A stretch of 11,178 bases of DNA from Synergistetes bacterium JGI 0000079-D21 (GTDB lineage Bacteria; Synergistota; Synergistia; Synergistales; 79-D21): positions 1 through 11,178 of the forward strand of contig AQRZ01000020.1 of assembly GCA_000402835.1 (NCBI GenBank), written 5' to 3'. Position numbers and translations under genes: made by a program. This document shows positions 1 through 6,388 of this stretch, piece after piece; the stretch's first letter is position 1, and every line of letters starts with the position of its first letter. Under the pieces are notes generated by a model. It did no database searches and was not told the DNA's origin. It saw only the letters and a list, made by a program, of their open reading frames with translations.

Positions 1-49
1 CACTCTCACCCGGGCAGGTCTCCTGGAGGAGGGAACCCAGCATGCCTAA
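1..49 (+). CDS. 3' end of an upstream gene, probably citrate lyase beta subunit (CitE)
   Basis: An open frame enters from the left edge with codons starting at position 2. It reads TLTRAGLLEEGTQHA and stops at TAA 47-49, overlapping the start of citF by 8 bases. An overlapping gene just before citF is what a citDEF-type operon would give, and an Ala/Gly-Leu-Leu-rich helical tail like this resembles the C-terminus of CitE (citryl-CoA lyase subunit). Fifteen residues are too few to identify a family, so the assignment rests mainly on position. The other two + frames also lack a stop across this short edge, so the frame choice is not forced. Confidence 0.45.
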   Translation, partial: TLTRAGLLEEGTQHA

Positions 50-1592
50 GAACATCCTTGGACGCGAAATTCCGGAATTCATCGAGGGATACGGCAAGAC
101 CCAGCCCTTCATGGGAGCGAATGCCCGAAAACCCGAGGGGAACAGGGCCGGTCCCAAGCTTCGCGCGACCTTCAGCGACCGGACCAGCAAGCTCGTCCCG
201 GACCTCAAGGCCGCAATCGCCGCCTCCGGGCTGAAGAGCGGCATGACGGTATCGTTCCACCACCACCTCCGAAACGGGGACTACGTGGTCAACGCCGTCA
301 TCGACGCATGCGCCGAAATGGGGATCCGGGACCTGACCCTGTTCCCGACAGCACTCTTCGGCGTCCACAAGAAGCTGATCGAACACATCAAAAGCGGGGT
401 CATCCGGCGGATCATGGGCTCGGTCAACGGACCCATCGGGCAGATGGTCTCGGAAGGCGGCATGGACGTCCCGGTGGTCCTTCGAAGCCACGGCGGCCGC
501 CCCAGGGCCGTCGTTTCCGGGGACGTGAAAATCGACGTGGCATTCATCGCCGCTCCGACCGCCGACGCGTACGGCAACATTTGCGGCTCCCAGGGCAAGT
601 CTTCCTGCGGCTCCCTGGGCTACGCCTTCACGGACGCGATGTACGCAGACGTCGTCGTAGCCGTTACGGACAACGTCGTGCCTTTCCCGGCGGCTCCCGT
701 TTCCATCCCGCAATTCTACGTCGACATCGTGACCACGATGGAAAGCATCGGCGATCCTGCAGGTATCGTTTCCGGCACGACCCGGATCACCCGGGACCCC
801 CTGCGCCTCCTGATTTCCAAGTACGCCTCGCGACTGATCGAAGCCAGTCCCTACTTCAAGGACGGCATCAGCTTCCAGACCGGGGCCGGCGGGATCTCGC
901 TGGCCGTCACAGCGTACATGAAAGAGGCCATGAAGAAACGGGGGATCCGTGGAAGTTACGGACTCGGGGGAATCACCGGCTACTTCGTGGACCTGCTGAA
1001 GGAAGGTTACGTCGAAAAACTCATGGACGTCCAGTCCTTCGACCTGGAGGCCGTGAACTCCATCGCCGAGAACCCCAACCACATCGAGATCTCGGCCGAC
1101 TGGTACGCCAATCCGTGGAACGCCGGAACCGCGGTCAACATGCTCGACGTGGTCATCCTCGGCGCGACCGAAATGGACCGGGACTTCAACGTCAACGTCA
1201 ACACGGAAGCCGACGGGGCCCTGCTACACGGAATCGGGGGACACCAGGACACGGCGGCGGGGGCCAAGCTCACCATCATCAGCCAACCCCTGCTGCGCGG
1301 CCGAATCCCGTGCGTCGTCGACCAGGTCTACTCCGTCACGACGCCCGGAGAGGTGGTGGATGCCCTGGTCACGGAATACGGCGTGACCATCAACCCGCGC
1401 CGCAAGGACCTCATCGACGCCTGCCAGGCGGCGGGGAACGTCCCCCTCGTTTCCATGGACGAACTCATCGCCAGGGCCCACGAGATGTGCGGCCCTACGG
1501 ACCCCGTCGAAACGGAGGACCGGATCATTGGCGTCATCGAGTGGCGGGACGGGACCGTCATCGACGTGGTCAGGCAGCTGAAAAGGAAATAG
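42..1592 (+). CDS. citF: Citrate lyase alpha subunit (citrate CoA-transferase)
   Basis: The 516-residue protein matches CitF (about 510 aa in enterobacteria) over its full length. CitF is the transferase subunit of the cytoplasmic citrate lyase complex. It swaps the acetyl group on the acyl-carrier subunit (CitD) for citrate, and CitE then cleaves citryl-ACP to oxaloacetate and acetyl-ACP. Recognisable family segments are SFHHHLRNGDYVVN near residue 71, GSVNGPIG, TADAYGNICG, FQTGAGGISLAV, GLGGITGYF and GIGGHQDTAAGAKLT. The ATG at 42 follows a strong Shine-Dalgarno, GGAGGAGGG (25-33), with an 8-base spacer. It overlaps the preceding gene and is followed by a terminator, so it is the last gene of its operon. 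CitC, CitG and CitX activation genes are not in view. No key segment looks broken. Confidence 0.95.
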   Translation: MPKNILGREIPEFIEGYGKTQPFMGANARKPEGNRAGPKLRATFSDRTSKLVPDLKAAIAASGLKSGMTVSFHHHLRNGDYVVNAVIDACAEMGIRDLTLFPTALFGVHKKLIEHIKSGVIRRIMGSVNGPIGQMVSEGGMDVPVVLRSHGGRPRAVVSGDVKIDVAFIAAPTADAYGNICGSQGKSSCGSLGYAFTDAMYADVVVAVTDNVVPFPAAPVSIPQFYVDIVTTMESIGDPAGIVSGTTRITRDPLRLLISKYASRLIEASPYFKDGISFQTGAGGISLAVTAYMKEAMKKRGIRGSYGLGGITGYFVDLLKEGYVEKLMDVQSFDLEAVNSIAENPNHIEISADWYANPWNAGTAVNMLDVVILGATEMDRDFNVNVNTEADGALLHGIGGHQDTAAGAKLTIISQPLLRGRIPCVVDQVYSVTTPGEVVDALVTEYGVTINPRRKDLIDACQAAGNVPLVSMDELIARAHEMCGPTDPVETEDRIIGVIEWRDGTVIDVVRQLKRK

Positions 1593-1625
1593 GACCTGCA
1601 CGCGGAAAGAAAAACGGCTCTAGTG

Positions 1626-1656
1626 AGGGGGGCGGCTTTTGCTGCCTCCCTTTTCG
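1626..1656 (+). terminator. Rho-independent terminator after citF
   Basis: A 10-bp stem is formed by GGGGGGCGGC (1627-1636) and GCTGCCTCCC (1641-1650), with two G-U wobbles, a TTTT loop and a following TTTT (1651-1654). A1626-T1651 can extend the stem. It lies 34 bases after the citF stop and 7 bases before the end of the convergent CPBP gene. On the - strand the stem is followed by TCACTAGAGCC and only then a T-rich run, so it would be at best a weak terminator for that direction. Confidence 0.8.
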
Positions 1657-1662
1657 GTTGGG

Positions 1663-2196
1663 TCAGGGGTGAGGGAAAAACCAGATCGCCCAGAGGTTGC
1701 CGAGAAAGTGATACAGGATGGCCGGTGCGATGTCTCCGTGTTTCTGCCGGAGCCACCCCATGACGAGCCCGGGGAAAAACGTGAAAAGATAGAAGGGGTC
1801 GGAACGAAAAAGCAGGTGGGACGCGGCGAAAAGAGCCGAGGCCGTCACGATGGACAAGGCCGGACGGAGAAACCGTGAAAGCATCGTCTGCACCCAGCCC
1901 CGGAAAAAGGCTTCCTCCGACACGGCCGCAACCAGGCCCGACGAAGCAAACGCCACCGCCGCTGCGGGCGGCAAATCCCTGGGCCACGTCCCCGAGGGCC
2001 ACCCGACAAGGACGGCGACCGTTAGGGGGACCAACGTCAGGACAGAGGCACAGGCGGAATCGAGAAGAGCTCTCCGGGTACAACGCAGGGAAAGACCGTA
2101 GACCCCGATCGGTTCCTTCCGGGCCCACGCCCAGAGGTAGGGACCGTAGAGCATCACGGCGACAGCAACGAGCGGGGCGAGCGTTCCAGGGCTCAA
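1663..2196 (-). CDS. CPBP (Rce1/CAAX-type) intramembrane glutamic protease, candidate MrtS-like C-terminal sorting protease
   Basis: The frame gives a 177-residue polytopic membrane protein with all CPBP signatures: EEAFFRG (Glu94-Glu95, Arg99), FAASH (Phe123, His127) and HFLGN (His163, Asn167). These residues form the catalytic site of Rce1-type proteases. Hydrophobic stretches lie at about 6-25, 48-66, 76-93, 113-130, 135-149 and 156-174. I chose the TTG at 2196 because TTGA overlaps the lgt-like stop by 4 bases and a purine-rich GGGAGGAGGGAAGGGGG lies just upstream. ATG 2154 is the alternative. The frame stays open back to 2778, but upstream of 2196 that is shadow of the lgt-like gene. Small CPBP proteases of this kind are proposed processors of Cys-containing C-terminal sorting signals (MrtX/C/P, MrtJ, MrtS, MrtA). 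The divergent neighbour encodes such a tail, so this is a candidate sorting enzyme. Other CPBP roles, such as bacteriocin immunity or maturation, cannot be excluded from sequence alone. Confidence 0.85.
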   Translation of the reverse strand: MSPGTLAPLVAVAVMLYGPYLWAWARKEPIGVYGLSLRCTRRALLDSACASVLTLVPLTVAVLVGWPSGTWPRDLPPAAAVAFASSGLVAAVSEEAFFRGWVQTMLSRFLRPALSIVTASALFAASHLLFRSDPFYLFTFFPGLVMGWLRQKHGDIAPAILYHFLGNLWAIWFFPHP

Positions 2197-2984
2197 CCTC
2201 GTTCCCCCTTCCCTCCTCCCCTTTCCCGGGCAAGCCCCGAGAGGGAGGCAAAAAGCCAGGCGGCACCCAGCAGGAAAACCGCCAGGCTCCAGAACCAGCC
2301 GAGGGGGGAATTGAAGGAAACGTCTCCCCGGAAGCGATCCACCACCAGGCGGACCGCCCCGTAACCTGCAAGGAAGAGGGGCCACAGGATCGCCACGGGA
2401 GGCCGTTTTCTTCCTGCTTTCCTCAATCCGCGTTCGATCCATGCCAGCAGGAAAAGGAGGACAACGGCACCCGCCGATTCGTAGAGTTCCGTCGGGTGCC
2501 TGAAAACCCCCTCCGGGTCGAACGGGAAGTGAACGGACCAGGGAACGAAGGCCGTTCTCCCGTAACAGCACCCGTTGAGGAAGCAGCCCCAGCGCCCAAA
2601 GGCGACCAGGGCAGCCGCGGGAAGGCTGGCCGCCTCGGCCAGGGGCCAGGCCGGAACCCTTCGCTTTCGCAGGACCAGCCAGGCCGTGACGCCCCCTCCG
2701 AGAATGGCGGGTAGGGCCGAAAGGCCTCCCTCCCAAGGACGGAGCAAACGTTCCGGGTTTTCCGCGTAAGCCTGCCAATCCACCAGGATGTTCCCGATCC
2801 GGGCTCCGGCCAGGATGCCCAGGAACCCCCAGAAGAGGGCCACGCGCGCGTCCTCGTCGTCAAGGCGATAGAGGCGCCCTGCGCGGCGGCGAGTCCACGC
2901 CAGCGCGAGGGCCAAAGCCAGCGCCCAGATCACGGTGTAGGTATCGACGACAGCGGTTCCGATCCTGAAAAGGACTGGAGCCAT
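2193..2984 (-). CDS. lgt: Lgt-like prolipoprotein diacylglyceryl transferase, variant active-site motif
   Basis: The 263-residue polytopic inner-membrane protein belongs to the Lgt family, which moves diacylglycerol from phosphatidylglycerol to the thiol of a lipobox cysteine. Supporting segments are FRIGTAVVDTYTVIW at the N-terminus, GARIGNILVDW (62-70), the signature GRWGCFLNGCCYG (130-142) and HPTELYES. The length is normal. Arg131 matches the essential Arg143 of E. coli Lgt. By eye, however, the position of Asn146 is Cys134, and the loop that carries His103 in E. coli (GG-S-FHGG) reads GGLSALPAILGGG here, without His. The GCFLNGCCYG form is known in a subset of Lgt-like proteins, so this may be a paralogue rather than the housekeeping enzyme. 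I chose ATG 2984 over 3023 because it has GGGAGGGGGAG just upstream. The 4-base overlap with the CPBP gene implies coupled expression. Confidence 0.85.
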   Translation of the reverse strand: MAPVLFRIGTAVVDTYTVIWALALALALAWTRRRAGRLYRLDDEDARVALFWGFLGILAGARIGNILVDWQAYAENPERLLRPWEGGLSALPAILGGGVTAWLVLRKRRVPAWPLAEAASLPAAALVAFGRWGCFLNGCCYGRTAFVPWSVHFPFDPEGVFRHPTELYESAGAVVLLFLLAWIERGLRKAGRKRPPVAILWPLFLAGYGAVRLVVDRFRGDVSFNSPLGWFWSLAVFLLGAAWLFASLSGLARERGGGKGERG

Positions 2985-3035
2985 GGGCTCCCCCTCCCTG
3001 GTTTGGGGTGCAGGAAACTTCAAGCCGGTGCCGTT

Positions 3036-3041
3036 ATTGTA
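3036..3041 (-). promoter_or_regulatory. Candidate -10 element for the lgt-CPBP operon
   Basis: On the - strand this reads TACAAT, 5 of 6 matches to TATAAT, about 50 bases before the lgt-like ATG. No convincing -35 hexamer lies 16-18 bases upstream (the sequence there is GC-rich), so the call is weak. It overlaps the -35 proposed for the opposite direction, so the two promoters could compete. Confidence 0.3.
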
Positions 3042-3066
3042 CCCTTTTCCCTTCGGGGGCTATACT
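3037..3066 (+). promoter_or_regulatory. Candidate sigma-70-type promoter of the subtilisin-gsp operon
   Basis: TTGTAC (3037-3042) and TATACT (3061-3066) are separated by 18 bases. The -10 matches 5 of 6 consensus bases; the -35 matches only TTG. Transcription would begin near 3073, giving a leader of about 37 bases with the GGGAGGTG ribosome site at 3097-3104. The spacer contains CCCTTCGGGGG, a small GC-rich inverted repeat that might also be an operator, although nothing else supports that. Confidence 0.45.
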
Positions 3067-3096
3067 GAACGAGTCCAAGGAAGACATCCCCACGCC

Positions 3097-3104
3097 GGGA
3101 GGTG
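3097..3104 (+). promoter_or_regulatory. Shine-Dalgarno that fixes the subtilisin TTG start
   Basis: GGGAGGTG lies 5 bases before TTG 3110. The frame is open further upstream to an ATG at 3008, but that extension would lie across the promoter and has no comparable ribosome site. The resulting N-terminus is a clean signal peptide. Confidence 0.7.
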
Positions 3105-3109
3105 CCGGA

Positions 3110-4864
3110 TTGAAGATCGTATCCACGAAAAAGATCCTAGCCGTTTCGATGACTGCCCTTTTCTCCGTCTTCATTTTGACGGTCTTCTTCGGCTTTTCAA
3201 ATAAGGGAACCGCCTCGGAAGCGGGGCCTTTCGTCCCGGATGAAGTCCTTGTCAGGATGAAACCCGGCTATCGTCTCGAGAGCCTTCTTCCCGGGCTTCT
3301 GGTCAGGCTGGAAGTCCAGGACTCCTGGGCAAAAGAGGCGTTTCGGGTTGTCCGCCTGAAAATCCGCAGCGGGGAAAGCGTTCAGAAGGCTCTCTCCGTG
3401 CTGGGGAAAAATGAAGGGGTCCTTTTTGCCCAGCCCAACTATATCTACCATGCCGCCCTCGTGCCGAACGACCCGGAGTACGCAAGCCAGTGGGCCCTTG
3501 TAAAAATCCGCGCCCCGGAGGCCTGGGAACAGACCACCGGCAGCGCCGACGTCATCGTTGCCGTCCTTGATACGGGGGTGGACCTGAACCATCCCGACCT
3601 CGCCGGCAACCTCTGGACCAATCCCGGCGAGATTCCCGGAAACGGGATCGACGACGACGGCAACGGGTACGTGGACGACGTCCACGGCTGGAACTCGCAC
3701 GAAAACTCCTCCGATGTCCAGGACACCTTCGGACACGGCACCCACGTATCGGGCATCATCGGGGCCGTCGGCAACAACGGGGTCGGGGTGTCCGGCGTCA
3801 ACTGGGCAGTCCGCATCGTCGCCGTCAAGGCAAGCAGCGAGGATTCCTTCACCACGACGGACCTCGCGGAGGGGATCGACTACGTCACCGCCCTCAAAAC
3901 GGCCAAGGGGCTGGATATCGTGGCGATCAACGCGTCCCTGGGTGCCGCCGTCTCCGAAGACCTCATCCTGAACCAGGCCATCGAAAGCGCCGGAAACGCC
4001 GGCATCCTTTTCGTCGCCGCGGCTGGAAACAACGGCGGCGACAACGACGTGACCCCCTTCTACCCGGCCAGTTTGTTCAGGCCGTACGTCCTTTCCGTTG
4101 CCGCAACCGACTCAAACGACTCTCTGGCCGTCTTCAGCAGCAGCCAGGCCTCCAACTACGGCCGAAGGACCGTCCATCTCGGGGCCCCCGGAAAAGACGT
4201 ACGGAGCACCTATCCGGATTCCCTCGAAATTTCCGGTTATAAAAACCTGAGCGGCACATCTATGGCCGCACCCCACGTGACGGGCGTCCTGGCCCTCCTG
4301 AAGGCCACGAACCCTGAACTGGGCTGGATCGCTCTGAAGAACAGGGTACTTTCAAGCGGAACGCCCGTGTCCAGCCTCACCTCGAAAAGCATCACGGGAC
4401 GGCGCCTTCTCGCAACAGGAAGCGGCCATCAGGTTCAGTCCCGTCTCCGTCCCATCAAGGACACTCTTGACCTCCTGCCGGGGGACACGGTCGACCTGGC
4501 AGCCCTCAACATTTCGGGGGACGTTTCCCTCGGCAACCTCCCCGTGTCCATAACAAGGAACGGGACATCCTACGGGACCGTCACGCTGAAAGACGACGGG
4601 ACCGGCTTCGACCAGGTCGCAGGCGACGGGATCGCTTCCGCAACCTGGACCGTCCCGGCCCAGGCCGACAGCACCTACCGTTTTGCCTTCCCGGACGGAG
4701 ACCTGACCATCACCGTCCAGCTTTCCCCCGAGCCCCCGCCCGCGCCGCCCGGCGGGGGTGGCGGTGGCGGCGGCTGCGCCGTCACCCGATTGGGGCCGAT
4801 TCTGCTGCTCCTGCCGGTCTCTTTTCTTGCCCGCAAACGGAAGAAGGAAAAGCCGTCCAAATGA
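3110..4864 (+). CDS. Secreted subtilisin-family (S8) serine protease with Cys-containing C-terminal sorting tail
   Basis: From the TTG at 3110 the protein has 584 residues. Residues 1-38 are a Sec signal peptide: a Lys-containing start, a hydrophobic core ILAVSMTALFSVFILTVFFG, and a likely cut near TASEA. Residues 44-115 resemble an inhibitor-type propeptide (PDEVLVRMKPG to AQPNYIYHAA). The S8 domain (about 120-420) has the full triad: Asp154 in VAVLDTGVD, His209 in GHGTHVSG and Ser384 in SGTSMAAPHV, plus oxyanion Asn307 in AAAGNNGG. DDDGNGYVDDVHGW is typical of large extracellular subtilisins. A beta-type domain follows (about 448-536, with DDGTGFDQVAGDG), then a Pro-rich linker, eight Gly, Cys556, a hydrophobic segment and a basic end. 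Its stop overlaps the gspJ start (ATGA), so it leads the T2SS operon and is probably T2SS cargo (inference). Confidence 0.95.
   Translation: MKIVSTKKILAVSMTALFSVFILTVFFGFSNKGTASEAGPFVPDEVLVRMKPGYRLESLLPGLLVRLEVQDSWAKEAFRVVRLKIRSGESVQKALSVLGKNEGVLFAQPNYIYHAALVPNDPEYASQWALVKIRAPEAWEQTTGSADVIVAVLDTGVDLNHPDLAGNLWTNPGEIPGNGIDDDGNGYVDDVHGWNSHENSSDVQDTFGHGTHVSGIIGAVGNNGVGVSGVNWAVRIVAVKASSEDSFTTTDLAEGIDYVTALKTAKGLDIVAINASLGAAVSEDLILNQAIESAGNAGILFVAAAGNNGGDNDVTPFYPASLFRPYVLSVAATDSNDSLAVFSSSQASNYGRRTVHLGAPGKDVRSTYPDSLEISGYKNLSGTSMAAPHVTGVLALLKATNPELGWIALKNRVLSSGTPVSSLTSKSITGRRLLATGSGHQVQSRLRPIKDTLDLLPGDTVDLAALNISGDVSLGNLPVSITRNGTSYGTVTLKDDGTGFDQVAGDGIASATWTVPAQADSTYRFAFPDGDLTITVQLSPEPPPAPPGGGGGGGGCAVTRLGPILLLLPVSFLARKRKKEKPSK
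4751..4861 (+). other. C-terminal Gly-run/Cys/transmembrane/basic sorting signal (Synerg-CTERM-like)
   Basis: Codons 548-584 of the subtilisin encode eight glycines, Cys556, AVTRLG, the hydrophobic PILLLLPVSFLA, and RKRKKEKPSK. This is the usual three-part plan of C-terminal sorting signals: short signature, membrane segment, basic cluster. An invariant Cys next to Gly residues is the mark of the MYXO-, JDVT-, Synerg- and CGP-CTERM classes, and the Gly-rich lead fits Synerg-CTERM best from memory. The assignment to a named class has not been tested by profile search. An ordinary C-terminal membrane anchor is the plain alternative. Confidence 0.7.
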
Positions 4865-5478
4865 TGGGAAGCAACCGCAAGGTCCCCGGAAAAGCCTTCA
4901 CGCTGGTGGAAGTTCTAGTGGCCGTAGGCCTGTTGGGCCTGGTGGCGACCCTGGCCTTCGGGCCGCTGGTCGCCCTGGCCTCAAGGCTGGAAGCGATCCG
5001 TGACCAGTATGCCGAAGAAGCGGCTCTCTCTTCCGCACTCACTGGAATTGCCGCGGATTGTCGTCAAATCCTCCCGCAGGGAGGCGATGCCCCCTTCCGG
5101 GCGATTCGGAGAGAATTTCTCGGGGGAGCCAGGAAAGACGTCCTGCTGGTCTGGACGGGCGCCCCTCTCCCCCGCAAAGGACCAGCGGCAACCGAAGTCT
5201 ATTCGATCATCGATTCCGGGCCTTTCCGCGAAGCGGTCAAACCCGGCCTGTATCGCTGGACCCTTCCCGGCGTTCTTGCCTCGGATGTCCGCCTGGAATT
5301 GTTGGTTCCGGAGAAGGCCCAGCTTGTCCTGAAAGGCGTTGACCGGTTCCTCGTCCGGGTTTTTGATGGAAAGGACTGGGTGGAAGACTACTCGGGCCCC
5401 GTTCCTGCCGGGTTGTCGCTGGAAATCGGAAGGAAAGGAGTCCGGGTTTCCCTTGTGGACACCCTCCTTTCTTTCTAG
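4861..5478 (+). CDS. gspJ: Type II secretion minor pseudopilin GspJ-like
   Basis: This 205-residue protein begins with a type IV prepilin leader: KVPGKA followed by FTLVEVLVAVGLLGLVATLAF. Glu17 is the conserved Glu at +5, and the cut would fall after Ala12, a tolerated variant of the usual Gly. The length, the position before gspK and the long C-terminal part (ending VRVSLVDTLLSF) fit GspJ, the minor pseudopilin of the tip complex with GspI and GspK. In the inner membrane and periplasm it would help start the pseudopilus. The ATG at 4861 overlaps the subtilisin stop by 4 bases (ATGA); a second ATG follows at 4864. The leader is certain. The choice of GspJ over another minor pseudopilin rests on size and gene order. 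Confidence 0.75.
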   Translation: MMGSNRKVPGKAFTLVEVLVAVGLLGLVATLAFGPLVALASRLEAIRDQYAEEAALSSALTGIAADCRQILPQGGDAPFRAIRREFLGGARKDVLLVWTGAPLPRKGPAATEVYSIIDSGPFREAVKPGLYRWTLPGVLASDVRLELLVPEKAQLVLKGVDRFLVRVFDGKDWVEDYSGPVPAGLSLEIGRKGVRVSLVDTLLSF

Positions 5479-6382
5479 GGGGAAAAAACCGGGATTCGTC
5501 CTGGTGGCCGTCCTGATGTCCGTAACGGTCCTCGTGACGGGGGCGCTGGCTTTTGCCTGGTTTGCAAGGATGGAGGTCCGCAAGTCGGAAGCCATCGCCT
5601 TTTCCCTCGAGGCCCGAAGCCTTGCGGAAACCGCCGTCCGGGAGATCCAGAGAGGAATCGTCCTGGACACGAACGGCTACGATTCGCTCCTGGAACCCTG
5701 GTTCGGCGCCTGGCCCCTTCCGGTTGAAGGGAGGCTTGCCGTTTTCGTGCGGCTGGTCCCGAAAAACGACGCCCTGCCGGTCAACTCGCTCTTCCTGCCG
5801 GACGGAACCACCCTGAGACGGGAGATGGAAATCCCATGGCAAAGACTTTGGGAAGAACTCAAGAAACCGGAACTGGCCGAAGACCTGCTGGATTTTCTCG
5901 ACCGGGACACGACTCCCAGGCCAGGCGGTGGAGAAGATTCCTCCTTCATCAACAGGGCCCCATCGGCCCTGGGAGAGTTGCGCCTTTTCCCGGCCATTGA
6001 CGAAACCCTCTACAACGGAAACAATGAAAAAACCCCGAAAGGATTGAACGTTTTCCTGACGGTTGACACAGACGGCCGGATCAACGTGAACGTCGCAGCT
6101 CCCGAAGTCCTCGGGCTTCTCGATCCGGCCCTCACGCCGGCCGTGATCCGGGAGATCGTCGAAAAAAGGAGCCGGGAACCCCTGGCCGGGTGGAACGACT
6201 TGGCCGAGGTGCCGGGATTCCCCGGCGACCTGGAACCCCGGCTTTCGGGTCTTCTATCCTTTACCAGTTCGCATTTCCTTGCACAGATCGAGGTCCGCAA
6301 GGGCGACCTGGTCCGTCGTTTCGAGGCTGTGCTTCTCAAAAAACAGAACCGGTGCACGATCGTCGCCTGGAAGGAGATGTAG
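5453..6382 (+). CDS. gspK: Type II secretion minor pseudopilin GspK
   Basis: From TTG 5453 the protein has 309 residues. It starts MWTPSFLSRGKKPG and then FVLVAVLMSVTVLVTGALAF, with cleavage after Gly14. There is Ala at +5 instead of Glu, which is characteristic of GspK, the pseudopilin that caps the tip. Large periplasmic domains follow, including INVNVAAPEVLGLLDP and AGWNDLAEVPGFPGDL, typical of the GspK SAM/helix-hairpin-helix-like region. No ATG or GTG lies between 5453 and the leader. The start overlaps gspJ by 26 bases and has AAGGAG about 12 bases upstream, so the exact start is uncertain, but the leader must be translated in this frame. It ends 6 bases before gspL. The length is normal for the family. 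Confidence 0.9.
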   Translation: MWTPSFLSRGKKPGFVLVAVLMSVTVLVTGALAFAWFARMEVRKSEAIAFSLEARSLAETAVREIQRGIVLDTNGYDSLLEPWFGAWPLPVEGRLAVFVRLVPKNDALPVNSLFLPDGTTLRREMEIPWQRLWEELKKPELAEDLLDFLDRDTTPRPGGGEDSSFINRAPSALGELRLFPAIDETLYNGNNEKTPKGLNVFLTVDTDGRINVNVAAPEVLGLLDPALTPAVIREIVEKRSREPLAGWNDLAEVPGFPGDLEPRLSGLLSFTSSHFLAQIEVRKGDLVRRFEAVLLKKQNRCTIVAWKEM

Positions 6383-6388
6383 CTCGGC

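Noticed and set aside
6..1082. Long open frame (358 codons) on the - strand opposite citF
   Set aside because: citF is certain in the + frame. The antisense protein is rich in Asp, Gly, Val and Arg with no family features, as expected from GC-rich shadow frames.
308..1672. 454-codon + strand frame overlapping citF in another phase
   Set aside because: The product is an Arg/Pro/Gly/His-rich string typical of a shifted GC-rich gene and lacks domains.
1875..2714. 279-codon + strand frame across the lgt-CPBP operon
   Set aside because: It is antisense to two genes with clear family motifs; its low-complexity Pro/Gly/Arg/Gln content indicates a shadow.
2197..2778. N-terminal extension of the CPBP frame upstream of TTG 2196
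   Set aside because: It lies entirely inside the lgt-like gene, is Gly/Pro/Arg-rich and not membrane-like, and CPBP proteases of this type do not need it.
3008..3109. Longer subtilisin start at ATG 3008
   Set aside because: It would add 34 residues before a good signal peptide, cross the proposed promoter, and lacks a ribosome site as good as GGGAGGTG at 3097.
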